Shown piece after piece: positions 41,466-49,515 of a stretch of DNA of 64,000 nt (the stretch's first letter is position 1; every line of letters starts with the position of its first letter). Origin of the DNA: Devosia algicola (GTDB taxonomy: Bacteria > Pseudomonadota > Alphaproteobacteria > Rhizobiales > Devosiaceae); NCBI RefSeq assembly GCF_028816455.1, contig NZ_CP118246.1, positions 372,001 through 436,000 on the forward strand, written 5' to 3'. The position numbers and the translations under genes are program-made. The notes under the pieces were generated by a model. The model saw only the letters and a program-made list of their open reading frames with translations. It did no database searches and was not told the origin of the DNA.

Positions 41466-41507
41466 GACATACACATATGTATGTCCTATGCAACATACAC
41501 ATGTGTA
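41466..41507. promoter_or_regulatory. Two palindromic TetR operators between tetR and the VOC gene
   Basis: Site 1 is the near-palindrome GACATACACATATGTATGTC (41466-41485). Site 2 is the perfect palindrome TACACATGTGTA (41496-41507). Both share the core ACAYATGTRT and lie between divergent starts, so the TetR protein likely represses itself and the VOC gene. Confidence 0.65.
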
Positions 41508-41538
41508 CTCTCGCGATATCTTGAAACCGGGGAACAAA

Positions 41539-41907
41539 ATGAACCGTGCATTTACAAATATTCTTTGCAGCGATGTCCAGGGGACGGCACAATTCTATCA
41601 AGATCTTCTTGGCATGAAGCGTGCCGGTGACTTTGGTTGGTTTATTGTCCTGTCGCATGATGAAATGCCAAATTTTGAGATGGGGGTTTTGAGCAAGGAT
41701 CATGAAACGATCCCAGCAGGGCTTTCTTCCGGCCCTGGCGGGTCCATTCTCACGTTTGTTGTGAACGACCTCGAAGACGTGCATGCAAAAGCGATTTCGA
41801 TGCAAGCCGAGATAATTCAGGAGCCGATGGAGTTGCCCTACGGCCAGCGGCGTCTGATGTTACGTGATCCTGCTGGCTTTGCAGTCGATGTCAGTTCTCC
41901 AATCTGA
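41539..41907 (+). CDS. VOC family protein (glyoxalase/bleomycin-resistance fold)
   Basis: 122-residue single-domain VOC protein (MNRAFTNILCSDVQGTAQFYQDLLGMKRAGDFGWF... LPYGQRRLMLRDPAGFAVDV). The family binds metals and small molecules, and members act as isomerases, dioxygenases or drug-binding proteins. ATG 41539 has GGGGAA upstream; the frame upstream to 41488 overlaps the operators. Controlled, by position, by the divergent TetR. Confidence 0.85.
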   Translation: MNRAFTNILCSDVQGTAQFYQDLLGMKRAGDFGWFIVLSHDEMPNFEMGVLSKDHETIPAGLSSGPGGSILTFVVNDLEDVHAKAISMQAEIIQEPMELPYGQRRLMLRDPAGFAVDVSSPI

Positions 41908-41949
41908 CAGAATACGCCAAAGCGAGCATTGGCGCAGCCAAAGCGAAGG

Positions 41950-42160
41950 TCGGAAATGTCCCCCATTGCCGTCGTCGGCCTCGTCCGACCTCTAGGCTCT
42001 GGCCCCACTATCTGCAGGCAAACTGCGTCCAGCCAATAGCCCGCGCTAGGGCAGCAACTCCAAATCATCCCAAAATCTGGCTCAGATACGACAAAGCCCG
42101 CTGTGACCGCTCCTCGCAAAACGCTGCTGTGGGCGTTGGAACCGTGCCGATCACGCGGCG
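41950..42160 (-). repeat. Diverged repeat copy B (3' end of TetR gene and downstream DNA)
   Basis: Same-orientation counterpart of 40560-40800. Shared words on the forward strand include CCGCTCCTCGCAAA, CTGTGGGC, CGATCACGCGGCGA, AATAGCCC and GGCTCTGG. The two copies bracket the tetR-VOC pair. The identity is clear but imperfect (about 60-65 percent by eye). Confidence 0.5.
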
Positions 42161-42661
42161 AATTTGCAGATCGCCGACCAGCAAATTCAAATAGAGAATA
42201 ACCGCCTGATCGCTGCGCTCAAACGAAAGCTGGCCTGCGCTTTGTGCTCGCTCCAGCACTTGGAGAAGCAGCGGCAGCACCGCATCGCGTCCCGCCTCGC
42301 CCAAAGCCGCGCCCAATTCACCACTGGCATCTGCGGCGGCGGCGCGGTTGAGGGCTATGGCGCGTTCGCCCAGGAGTAGGCCCAGCAGTTTTGGGCCAAT
42401 CTGGCCAAGAATAACCAGAGCATCCCGCTCGGCGGAAAGTTCTTGTTCCAACAGCGCTTTGACTTCGGCCGCATTGCGCGAGACCAGCGCTTTGAAAAGA
42501 CCCTGCTTGTCGCCATACCAATTGTAGAGCGTTTCGTTTGATGCCTTGGCCATGCGCGCGATGCCTTGCATCGAGGTGCCCGCATAGCCGCTCTTTTCCA
42601 GCAATCTATAGGCCGCAATCTCAATCTCTTCCTGTCGCTGTGATCTGGTTTGCGCGCGCAT
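42065..42661 (-). CDS. TetR-family transcriptional regulator
   Basis: 198-residue regulator. Helix-turn-helix IEIAAYRLLEKSGYAGTSMQGIARMAKASNETLYNWYGDKQGLFKALV, with a C-terminal domain like that of AcrR/RutR-type proteins (TetR_C_7). ATG 42661, with GTG 42664 in frame. Divergent from the DUF1772 gene, with two matching palindromes between. Confidence 0.9.
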   Translation of the reverse strand: MRAQTRSQRQEEIEIAAYRLLEKSGYAGTSMQGIARMAKASNETLYNWYGDKQGLFKALVSRNAAEVKALLEQELSAERDALVILGQIGPKLLGLLLGERAIALNRAAAADASGELGAALGEAGRDAVLPLLLQVLERAQSAGQLSFERSDQAVILYLNLLVGDLQIRRVIGTVPTPTAAFCEERSQRALSYLSQILG

Positions 42662-42684
42662 CACGACCTCTCATGGCATTGACA

Positions 42685-42733
42685 GTATCCGTAATAATAA
42701 TTACGGATACATACAACCGTAATAGCAATTACG
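42685..42733. promoter_or_regulatory. Two TetR operators upstream of the DUF1772 gene
   Basis: Operator 1 is the perfect repeat GTATCCGTAAT-AATA-ATTACGGATAC (42685-42710). Operator 2 repeats the core CGTAAT-AGCA-ATTACG (42718-42733). The common pattern CGTAAT-N4-ATTACG between divergent genes marks autoregulation by the adjacent TetR and control of the DUF1772 gene. Confidence 0.75.
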
Positions 42734-42747
42734 CCAAGGGAGATGAC

Positions 42748-43272
42748 ATGACAGCCCAACCCCAGTTTCTCAAGATTCCGCCGCTACTGACGTCATTCGC
42801 CTTCTTGTCGCTGGTGCTTTGTGGCGCAATCTTCGGCTTTTTCTACGCCTGGATTTGCTCGACCATGTGGGGGCTCGATACGGCCGAACCCACCGTCGCA
42901 ATTGCCGCCATGCAGGCGATGAACGCATCCGTCCGTAACGCCGTCTTCGCACCGGCATTTTTCGGAACTCCGGTTATTCTTTTCCTCACCGCATGGCTGT
43001 CGCAAACCCAGCGGCGTAAACTGTCCGCGTGGGCATTTCTGGCCGCAGGCATTGTCTATTTGATCGGTGGGCTAGGGGCCACGATGGTGGTCAATGTGCC
43101 GATGAACGAAGCGTTGGCGCTGGTTGAAATTCCCCAAAGCACCCAAGCCGCGCAGCAGATATGGACCGATTATTCTGCCAAATGGCAGGTCTGGAATATC
43201 GCCCGCACGGTTGCCAGCGGCATCAGTCTGGCATTGATTGGCTTCGCGTTCCTGCACCTCAAAGAGGTCTGA
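42748..43272 (+). CDS. DUF1772-like membrane protein
   Basis: 174-residue protein with four hydrophobic helices of the DUF1772/anthrone-oxygenase-like family (FAFLSLVLCGAIFGFFYAWICSTMWGLD... AMNASVRNAVFAPAFFGTPVILF). ATG 42748 follows AAGGGAG; the frame upstream to 42538 lies in the tetR gene. Target of the divergent TetR. Biochemical role unknown. Confidence 0.8.
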   Translation: MTAQPQFLKIPPLLTSFAFLSLVLCGAIFGFFYAWICSTMWGLDTAEPTVAIAAMQAMNASVRNAVFAPAFFGTPVILFLTAWLSQTQRRKLSAWAFLAAGIVYLIGGLGATMVVNVPMNEALALVEIPQSTQAAQQIWTDYSAKWQVWNIARTVASGISLALIGFAFLHLKEV

Positions 43273-43274
43273 GA

Positions 43275-43484
43275 CTAGGCATTGTCGGGCTTGGCCATCC
43301 ACCGGATCAGCACCATCGCCGGATAAAGCCACCCGAGGCCCGCCACGCAGAAATAGGGAATATGCACCCACCACGGCATTTCCTGCAGCAATCCCAGATA
43401 GACCCAGGTTCCCAATCCCAACCACACGGCGATCGAGACCAGAATCAGGACGATGCCAAGGAGTTTGCGGTTGGATTGGCTCAT
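43275..43484 (-). CDS. DUF2842 family membrane protein
   Basis: 69-residue protein with two membrane helices, beginning MSQSNRKLLGIVLILVSIAVW and with the conserved WWVHIPYFCVAGLGWLYPAMVLIRWM. DUF2842 is typical of Alphaproteobacteria. Convergent with the DUF1772 gene and divergent from ctaA. Function unknown. Confidence 0.85.
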   Translation of the reverse strand: MSQSNRKLLGIVLILVSIAVWLGLGTWVYLGLLQEMPWWVHIPYFCVAGLGWLYPAMVLIRWMAKPDNA

Positions 43485-43563
43485 GGTGCGTCATCGCGGC
43501 TATTGCAGGACAAGTTTTCGGGGCTTACCACTCTCGGCGGTTCTCCGATACCGGGATAATGCC

Positions 43564-44646
43564 GTGACCATCGCCCAAGACGCCGCATCAATACCAACCA
43601 CAACCGCCCCCGACCGGCTGCGACCGGTGCGGATTTGGCTCTATGTCATGGCCGCGCTGGTGCTGGGGATGGTCGTTGTCGGCGGCATTACCCGACTGAC
43701 TGACTCTGGCCTTTCGATCACCAGTTGGAAGCCGATTTCCGGCATCATTCCACCCTTGTCAGATGCCGACTGGCAGGCCGAATTCGACGCCTACAAGACC
43801 ATTCCCCAATATGAAGTGCTTAATAGCTGGATGACCTTGGACAATTTCAAGGCAATTTTCTTCTGGGAGTACCTGCACCGCCTGATCGGTCGATTGCTGG
43901 GTTTTGCCTTCCTCGCGCCCTTTGCCGTTTTCCTGTTGCAGCGCCGCTTGCCCCGTCGCCTTGCCTGGCCGCTGTTTGGCCTGTTTGTGCTGGGGGGCTT
44001 TCAGGGCCTGTTGGGCTGGTGGATGGTGACCTCGGGCCTGACCCAACTCACCTCTGTCTCCCAATATCGCCTCGCCGCACACCTCTGCGCTGCGTCACTG
44101 CTGTTCATGGCATTGGTGTTCGTGCCGCGCTGGCTCAAACCCGGTGCGCTCTCCGGAATTGTTCTGCCTCGCCACTTCTGGAGCGCGGGCATCTTGCTGG
44201 CGCTGATTTTCATTCAGATCGGGGCAGGGGCCTTCGTCGCCGGTCTTGATGCCGGCATGGGCTACAACACCTGGCCGCTCATGGATGGTTCGATAATACC
44301 GAACGGTCTCGGCGTTATTGATCCATGGTGGCGCAACCTTTTTGAGAATGCGCTGACCGTGCAGTTCATCCATAGATGCATAGCTTATCTCGTCGTTCTC
44401 TATCTCGGACTGCTAATTTGGCGTCAAAGTCGCACCGAAGGCTTTCTCGGCGTGCACGGCTGGCTAACACGTTTGGGGCTTTTAGTGCTCGTTCAGGTAG
44501 CACTTGGCATTGCAACGTTGCTCAATTTCGTGCCTTTGTCGCTGGCCATCGGCCATCAGGCAATGGCTTTCATGCTCGCCGGCGCCGTCGTCGCCTACCT
44601 CGCAGACATGGTTCGAAATCGCCAAAACCTTGAAGCGGTAATATAA
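43564..44646 (+). CDS. ctaA: Heme A synthase
   Basis: Oxidises the C8 methyl of heme O to the formyl of heme A for cytochrome oxidase. About 360 residues with eight helices. The conserved histidines are visible in EYLHRLIGR, RLAAHLCA, FIHRCIAY and IGHQAMAF, and the GYNTWPLMDG loop is family-specific. GTG 43564 is the most likely start (GGGA upstream). Confidence 0.95.
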   Translation: MTIAQDAASIPTTTAPDRLRPVRIWLYVMAALVLGMVVVGGITRLTDSGLSITSWKPISGIIPPLSDADWQAEFDAYKTIPQYEVLNSWMTLDNFKAIFFWEYLHRLIGRLLGFAFLAPFAVFLLQRRLPRRLAWPLFGLFVLGGFQGLLGWWMVTSGLTQLTSVSQYRLAAHLCAASLLFMALVFVPRWLKPGALSGIVLPRHFWSAGILLALIFIQIGAGAFVAGLDAGMGYNTWPLMDGSIIPNGLGVIDPWWRNLFENALTVQFIHRCIAYLVVLYLGLLIWRQSRTEGFLGVHGWLTRLGLLVLVQVALGIATLLNFVPLSLAIGHQAMAFMLAGAVVAYLADMVRNRQNLEAVI

Positions 44647-44728
44647 TACCGCATTTATAACATATTGAAAAACAACAACAATATAATACCGCTTGACTGC
44701 CCATCCCGCTATCGCTAAATGGCCGCGA
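44641..44728 (+). promoter_or_regulatory. Direct repeat and promoter region of rplM-rpsI
   Basis: The 12-base word ATATAATACCGC occurs at 44641-44652 (overlapping the ctaA stop) and 44681-44692. A TTGACT at 44693-44698 stands 17 bases before TAAATG (44716-44721), a plausible promoter giving a short leader to ATG 44749. Each repeat also offers a TATAAT. Confidence 0.4.
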
Positions 44729-44748
44729 AACTTCTGAGGAATATCGAT

Positions 44749-45214
44749 ATGAGCACCTACTCGGCCAAACCGAGCGATATCGACAAAAAGTGGATCCTGA
44801 TCGACGCCCAAGGGCTTGTCGTGGGCCGTCTTGCGTCAATCATCGCCTCTCGCCTTCGTGGCAAGCATCTACCAACGTTTACACCACACATGGACATGGG
44901 CGACAACATCGTTGTCATCAATGCCGACAAGGTGAAACTGACCGGCCGCAAGCTGGATCAGCACAAATTCTACTGGCACACCGGCTTTGCTGGCGGCATC
45001 AAGGACCGTACGGCCCGTGAACTGCTCGAGGGTCGTTTCCCCGAGCGCGTGCTGGAAAACGCCGTGCGCCGCATGCTTCCCGGCGGCCCGTTGACCCGCG
45101 CACAGGCTCAAAAACCTCAAGGTTTATGCCGGTTCCGAGCATCCCCATGAAGCCCAGCAGCCGGCCAAGCTTGACGTTGCTGCGATGAATTCCAAGAACG
45201 TGAGGGTTAAGTAA
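44749..45214 (+). CDS. rplM: 50S ribosomal protein L13 (1 frameshift)
   Basis: 154 residues after correction: [30 protein letters not shown], then [26 protein letters not shown], then [31 protein letters not shown]. The frame breaks at 45104-45108 (AGGCT for AGCT). An essential ribosomal protein, so the break must be a sequence error. ATG 44749 has GAGGA upstream; the frame back to 44719 is unlikely. Its stop abuts rpsI. Confidence 0.95.
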
Positions 45215-45698
45215 ATGGCTGAGACCATCAATTCTTTGGAAGAACTCGGCGGCAGCACGGTTGCCGACGCTGTATCAACTGCCCCTGTTCACGTGCAAAA
45301 GCTCGACTCACTCGGCCGCGCCTACGCAACCGGCAAGCGCAAGAACGCCGTCGCCCGCGTCTGGATCAAGCCAGGCAAGGGCAAACTGGTCATCAACGGC
45401 CGCGAATTTGCCACCTATTTTGCCCGCCCCGTTCTTCAGGCTCATCGTCAAGCAGCCAATCGTTGCAACCGAACGTACCGACCAGTACGACGTGACTGTT
45501 ACCGTCGCTGGTGGCGGTCTTTCGGGTCAGGCTGGCGCGGTACGCCACGGTATTTCCAAGGCCTTGAACTACTTTGAGCCCGAACTGCGCGGCATCCTCA
45601 AAAAAGGTGGTTTCCTTACGCGCGACAGCCGCGTTGTGGAACGCAAGAAGTACGGCAAAGCCAAGGCCCGCAAGTCCTTCCAGTTCTCCAAGCGCTAA
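45215..45698 (+). CDS. rpsI: 30S ribosomal protein S9 (1 frameshift)
   Basis: 160 residues with the alphaproteobacterial N-terminal extension, then [21 protein letters not shown] and the conserved tail [24 protein letters not shown], whose last residues reach the P-site tRNA. AGGCT at 45438-45442 breaks the frame; AGCT restores RPVLQLIVKQP. Directly follows rplM and ends in a terminator. Confidence 0.96.
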
Positions 45699-45721
45699 GC
45701 GCAACGACAATAAATTCTGCG

Positions 45722-45747
45722 AAGGGCCGGTAATTCGGCCCTTTTTG
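45722..45747 (+). terminator. Rho-independent terminator of rplM-rpsI
   Basis: 8-bp stem AAGGGCCG / CGGCCCTT with loop GTAATT, followed by TTTGTTG, starting 23 bases after the rpsI stop. Confidence 0.9.
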
Positions 45748-45791
45748 TTGACACCAATATTTGTCATCGCCACAGCGCATCGGCGGCCGAT

Positions 45792-46433
45792 ATGTCAAAT
45801 CTGATTTCCCGATTTCATCTGCTACTACTGGCTGTGCTGCTGGCAATCACCGGCGTCATCCTGATGCGCGTCCCCGATGATTTCAGTTACGCGGCCCATT
45901 GGGGCGCGCATAGCCAGCCCGATTGGCTGTGGCCCCGCAATTTGGCGCTGAGTGGGGCACCTATTGCCGCGTTCCTCATAATGTTGGTGTTTATAGGGTT
46001 GGGATTGGGTTTGACCAAAAACCGACTTCTGCTCACCCGCCACATCCTTGATCCGGCGCTTACTGTCCTGTTGACCGTCATCGACGCCGTTCAGATGGGA
46101 TTCTTGCTCATCGGCATTGGCTCTGATCTCGACCTGATCAAGCTGACGGCCTACGGACTCGGCGCGTTGCTTGTTGTGGTCGGCGTCGTTATGGCCGAAG
46201 CCGAGCGCAACAGCTATGCCGGCCTGCGGCTCCCATGGCCGATCAGGGGCGACAGGACGTGGCGTATCGTCCACCGCACCACGGGCATTGCCTTTGGGAT
46301 GGCTGGTGCTGGCTTGCTGGCTGCTGCGTGGTTGAACGCTGATTTGAGTTTGTTGCTATTGGCACTAATTCTGGCTGTTACCTGTCCGGTCGCCGTCGCG
46401 GCGCTTGCAACCGCACTGGTCCCGGAACGATAA
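45792..46433 (+). CDS. SdpI-like membrane protein
   Basis: 213-residue membrane protein with six hydrophobic helices. The N-terminal part resembles DUF1648 (RVPDDFSYAAHWGAHSQPD). The C-terminal part has the SdpI signature NSYAGLRLPWPIRGDRTWRIVHRTTG. Homologues include the SdpI immunity protein of Bacillus, but most proteobacterial members have no known toxin partner and none is adjacent here. Confidence 0.75.
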   Translation: MSNLISRFHLLLLAVLLAITGVILMRVPDDFSYAAHWGAHSQPDWLWPRNLALSGAPIAAFLIMLVFIGLGLGLTKNRLLLTRHILDPALTVLLTVIDAVQMGFLLIGIGSDLDLIKLTAYGLGALLVVVGVVMAEAERNSYAGLRLPWPIRGDRTWRIVHRTTGIAFGMAGAGLLAAAWLNADLSLLLLALILAVTCPVAVAALATALVPER

Positions 46434-46437
46434 CCCC

Positions 46438-47758
46438 TCAACCGGTCTGACTGAGCAGGGGCTTACGTTTTGCCCGACGTTTTTTCTTTTTGGACGTGCC
46501 GGGCACGAAATTGGCCATCACTCGCTCAATCACCTTGATCGCCTTGGCAGTGCCGTCTTCAGCGATCAGATGCTCGCTCAAGGTCGCTGCATTTTTGCGA
46601 TAGTCTGGATTGGTGCTCATGTTCGCAAGCGCATTGGCCAGGAGCTCCGGTGTCAGTTTGCGCAGCCTGACCGGCTTTGGTCCACAACCCAGTTCGTATA
46701 CCCGTCGTCCCCAATAGGGCTGGTCAACGGTCTGGGGAACGACAAAGGTCGGGCGGCCAAGGTGCAAGCCGGCTGATGTGGTGCCGGCACCACCATGATG
46801 GACAACCGCGCTCACATATTGAAACAGTTTGTCGTGTGGCGCTTTTTCGATGGCAAATATCGAGATCGGGAAGATCGTTGGGGTTGATCCCGCCCCAACC
46901 ACGCGCCACCACAGCACGACCGCCCCACTGCCTGACCGCTTCCTTGAGAATCTGTGTGTTGCGTTCGGCACCGAACGGCATCGAGCCAAAGCCAATATAG
47001 ACTGGTGCGTCGCCAGCGGATAGAAAATCCTGAAAAGCCTGCGACGGTTGCCAGTCGCTGTGGTCGGGCAACTGCCAGTAGCCGGTGACCAATGCTGTTT
47101 TCGGCCAATCACGGGGACGTGGCGAAACCGCAGCGGAATAGGCATAAAGCGTAGTGAGCGCAGAGCCGTCGGTGTTCTTGAAGAAGCCGCCCTTCTTGCG
47201 TGATTCCAGCCCCATCAACTCACGCCGGAGTTTGTTGCGCGGCAAATTGTAGTAAATTTGCTGCACGGTCATCGCGGTATAGCTGAGGCGGTTGAACGCC
47301 CGCCCGAAATCGGCGCCATAATAGATACACAACGGAAATTCGCTGGTAGAATTCAACGGCTGCAGGGCCACCATGACGGCTGGAATATTTAGAGCCTCGG
47401 CAATGTCGATGCCAAAACTGGTGTTCATGTTCAAAATGACGGCGTCGGCACCCTGGCACATTGTCCAGGCGTGGCGCGCCGCCGTATCGACAATCTGCTG
47501 ACCTTGGCGCAGCAGCGACGGGCCATTGATGAGCATTGACTGACTCATCGCATTCTCGAAGCGGGATTGCTGCAGGAAGGCCTGAATCGAGGGTCCAAGC
47601 GAATGGAATTCGATTCCATAGCCGGTGACCATGTCCTCAAACTCTTCTGATGCCCCCAATACCACCGAGTAGCCTCGATTTTTGAGACTAATTGCAAGGG
47701 CCAGATAGGGTTGAACGTCGCCTTGCGTGCCTATCGTGACCAGGGCAATGCGCTTCAA
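46438..47758 (-). CDS. UGT-like glycosyltransferase (1 frameshift)
   Basis: 439-residue GT1/GT28-type transferase similar to sterol/lipid glucosyltransferases. N-terminal RIALVTIGTQGDVQPYLALAISLKNRGYSV, and the C-terminal donor motif VVHHGGAGTTSAGLHLGRPTFVVPQTVDQPYWG. The frame breaks near 46861-46868, where the text has an extra base inside GAGCT (coding strand); restoring CCAGCTCG yields NDLPSSIFAIEKAPHDKLF. Acceptor unknown. It points away from the SdpI-like gene tail (convergent, 4 bases apart). Confidence 0.88.
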
Positions 47759-48166
47759 TGTCGAACCTCATTATACGCCGCTAAGCACCGAAGGTTGGCG
47801 TCCTTCGGGCCATTTACAATACCGGGAACAGCATTTAAGAACGGCCCTACTAGCGGAATTCATTACAAAAATCGCGCTCGAAGGGCAAGAGTTATGCCAA
47901 CGCTGTACACCGTTGCTTTGCTTGTAGCCTCGCTCGCCGGCAAATTCCGGTATGCGACAAACTGTGCGCGAGGCGCGGCGAACGCTCTTTAGGCTCTTCC
48001 CGCGGGCCACTTGGTGGCCGGGAAGAGCCGAACACGATGTATGGCGCATCTTGCGCTTTTAACCCGTTTGCAACCATAATTCCGCGATAATCTTCTACTT
48101 CTGCTGGAGGGGAGTGGCGCTAGGCGCGTCGCGGCCATTTTGGTCTAAAGGACCGCTGAGGAAATC
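47759..48166. other. 408-base intergenic region with a strong hairpin at 47992-48029
   Basis: Upstream of the aminotransferase. It holds a long imperfect hairpin, GGCTCTTCCC-(GCG)-GGCCAC / GTGGCC-GGGAAGAGCC with loop TTG (16 pairs), without a U-run. A 32-codon frame (47894-47992, starting MPTLYTVALL, with AAGGG upstream) ends exactly where the hairpin starts. A short leader peptide or small RNA is possible, but nothing else supports it. Confidence 0.4.
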
Positions 48167-49387
48167 ATGAGCGAAGACTTTCATCGCATTCGCCGCCTGC
48201 CACCTTATGTGTTTGAACATATCAATCCGATCAAGGCCAAGGCGCGCGCCAGTGGCGTCGACATTATTGATCTGGGCATGGGCAATCCCGATTTGCCGAC
48301 CCCGGAACACATCGTCAACAAGCTCAAGGAAACGGTGCTCGATTCGCGCACGCATCGCTATTCCGCTTCCAAGGGCATTCCCGGTCTCCGCAAGGCCCAA
48401 GCCTCCTATTATGGACGTCGGTTCGGCGTAAAACTCAATCCCGACACCCAGGTTGTCGCCACCCTTGGATCCAAGGAGGGCTTTGCCAATGTGGCCCAAG
48501 CCATCACGGCGCCCGGGGATGTGGTGCTGGTGCCAAATCCGACCTATCCCATCCATTCGTTTGGATTCATCATGTCGGGTGGCGTGGTTCGCTCCATGCC
48601 CGCAGACCCCAACGAGGAGTTTTTGCGGGTGCTGGATCGGGCGGTCCGCCACTCGATCCCCAAGCCAATCGCGCTTATCCTAAATTATCCGGCAAACCCC
48701 ACCGCCTATACGGCAGACCTCGATTTTTACGCTGAAGTGGTCAAATATTGCCGGAACCAAGGCATCTTCATCCTGTCAGATCTCGCCTATTCAGAAATCT
48801 ACTTTGACGACGCACCGCCGCCATCGGTTCTACAAATTCCCGGCGCCATCGATATCGCCGTCGAATTCACTTCAATGTCCAAAACCTATTCGATGCCGGG
48901 TTGGCGCGTTGGCTTTGCTGTAGGCAACGAGCGTTTGATTGCCGCTCTTGCACGGGTCAAATCCTATTTGGACTACGGCGCATTTACGCCCATTCAGGTC
49001 GCTGCCGCTGCCGCTCTTAACGGCTCGGACGACGTGATCGACGAAGCCCGGAAAATATACCAGCATCGTCGTGACGTTCTTGTGGACAGCTTTGGTCGCG
49101 CCGGTTGGAACATTCCCGTGCCAAAGGCGACAATGTTCGCGTGGGCGCCTATTCCTGAGCAGTTTGCCCATCTCGGTTCACTTGAATTTGCAAAAATGCT
49201 GATCCAGGAAACCGGCGTTGCCGTCGCACCTGGCGTTGGATTTGGCGAATATGGCGACCAATATATTCGCTTGGCATTCGTGGAGAACGAACAGCGTATT
49301 CGTCAGGCTGCGCGCGGCATCAAGAAATTGCTTGGCGGCAAGGATGCATCCAGAACCAACGTAGTGCCGCTCAACTCGGCGAAATAG
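48167..49387 (+). CDS. Class I/II aminotransferase (LL-DAP/alanine/aspartate type)
   Basis: 406-residue PLP enzyme. Family segments are IIDLGMGNPDLPTPEHIV, NYPANPTAYTADLDFY (substrate-binding Asn) and the PLP lysine in SMSKTYSMPGWRVGFAVGN. Closest in pattern to the AlaC/YfdZ group, often annotated as LL-diaminopimelate or aspartate aminotransferase upstream of hom in Hyphomicrobiales. GAGGAAATC precedes the ATG. Exact substrates cannot be read from the sequence. Confidence 0.9.
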   Translation: MSEDFHRIRRLPPYVFEHINPIKAKARASGVDIIDLGMGNPDLPTPEHIVNKLKETVLDSRTHRYSASKGIPGLRKAQASYYGRRFGVKLNPDTQVVATLGSKEGFANVAQAITAPGDVVLVPNPTYPIHSFGFIMSGGVVRSMPADPNEEFLRVLDRAVRHSIPKPIALILNYPANPTAYTADLDFYAEVVKYCRNQGIFILSDLAYSEIYFDDAPPPSVLQIPGAIDIAVEFTSMSKTYSMPGWRVGFAVGNERLIAALARVKSYLDYGAFTPIQVAAAAALNGSDDVIDEARKIYQHRRDVLVDSFGRAGWNIPVPKATMFAWAPIPEQFAHLGSLEFAKMLIQETGVAVAPGVGFGEYGDQYIRLAFVENEQRIRQAARGIKKLLGGKDASRTNVVPLNSAK

Positions 49388-49515
49388 CGTTGGCATGGCT
49401 GCCCCAGAGTTCGGTCGTGGCCATGCCAACAAAAAATGCTGCAATGTCCCCGCACAGGTCAGGTTGCACAGCTAACCCTATTGACGGCTAGGTGGTTTCC
49501 TATTCATGTGCGCGC

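Noticed and set aside
45792..46433. SdpI-like protein as immunity to an adjacent killing factor
   Set aside because: No SdpABC-like or small secreted toxin gene is nearby, and most proteobacterial homologues have no toxin partner.
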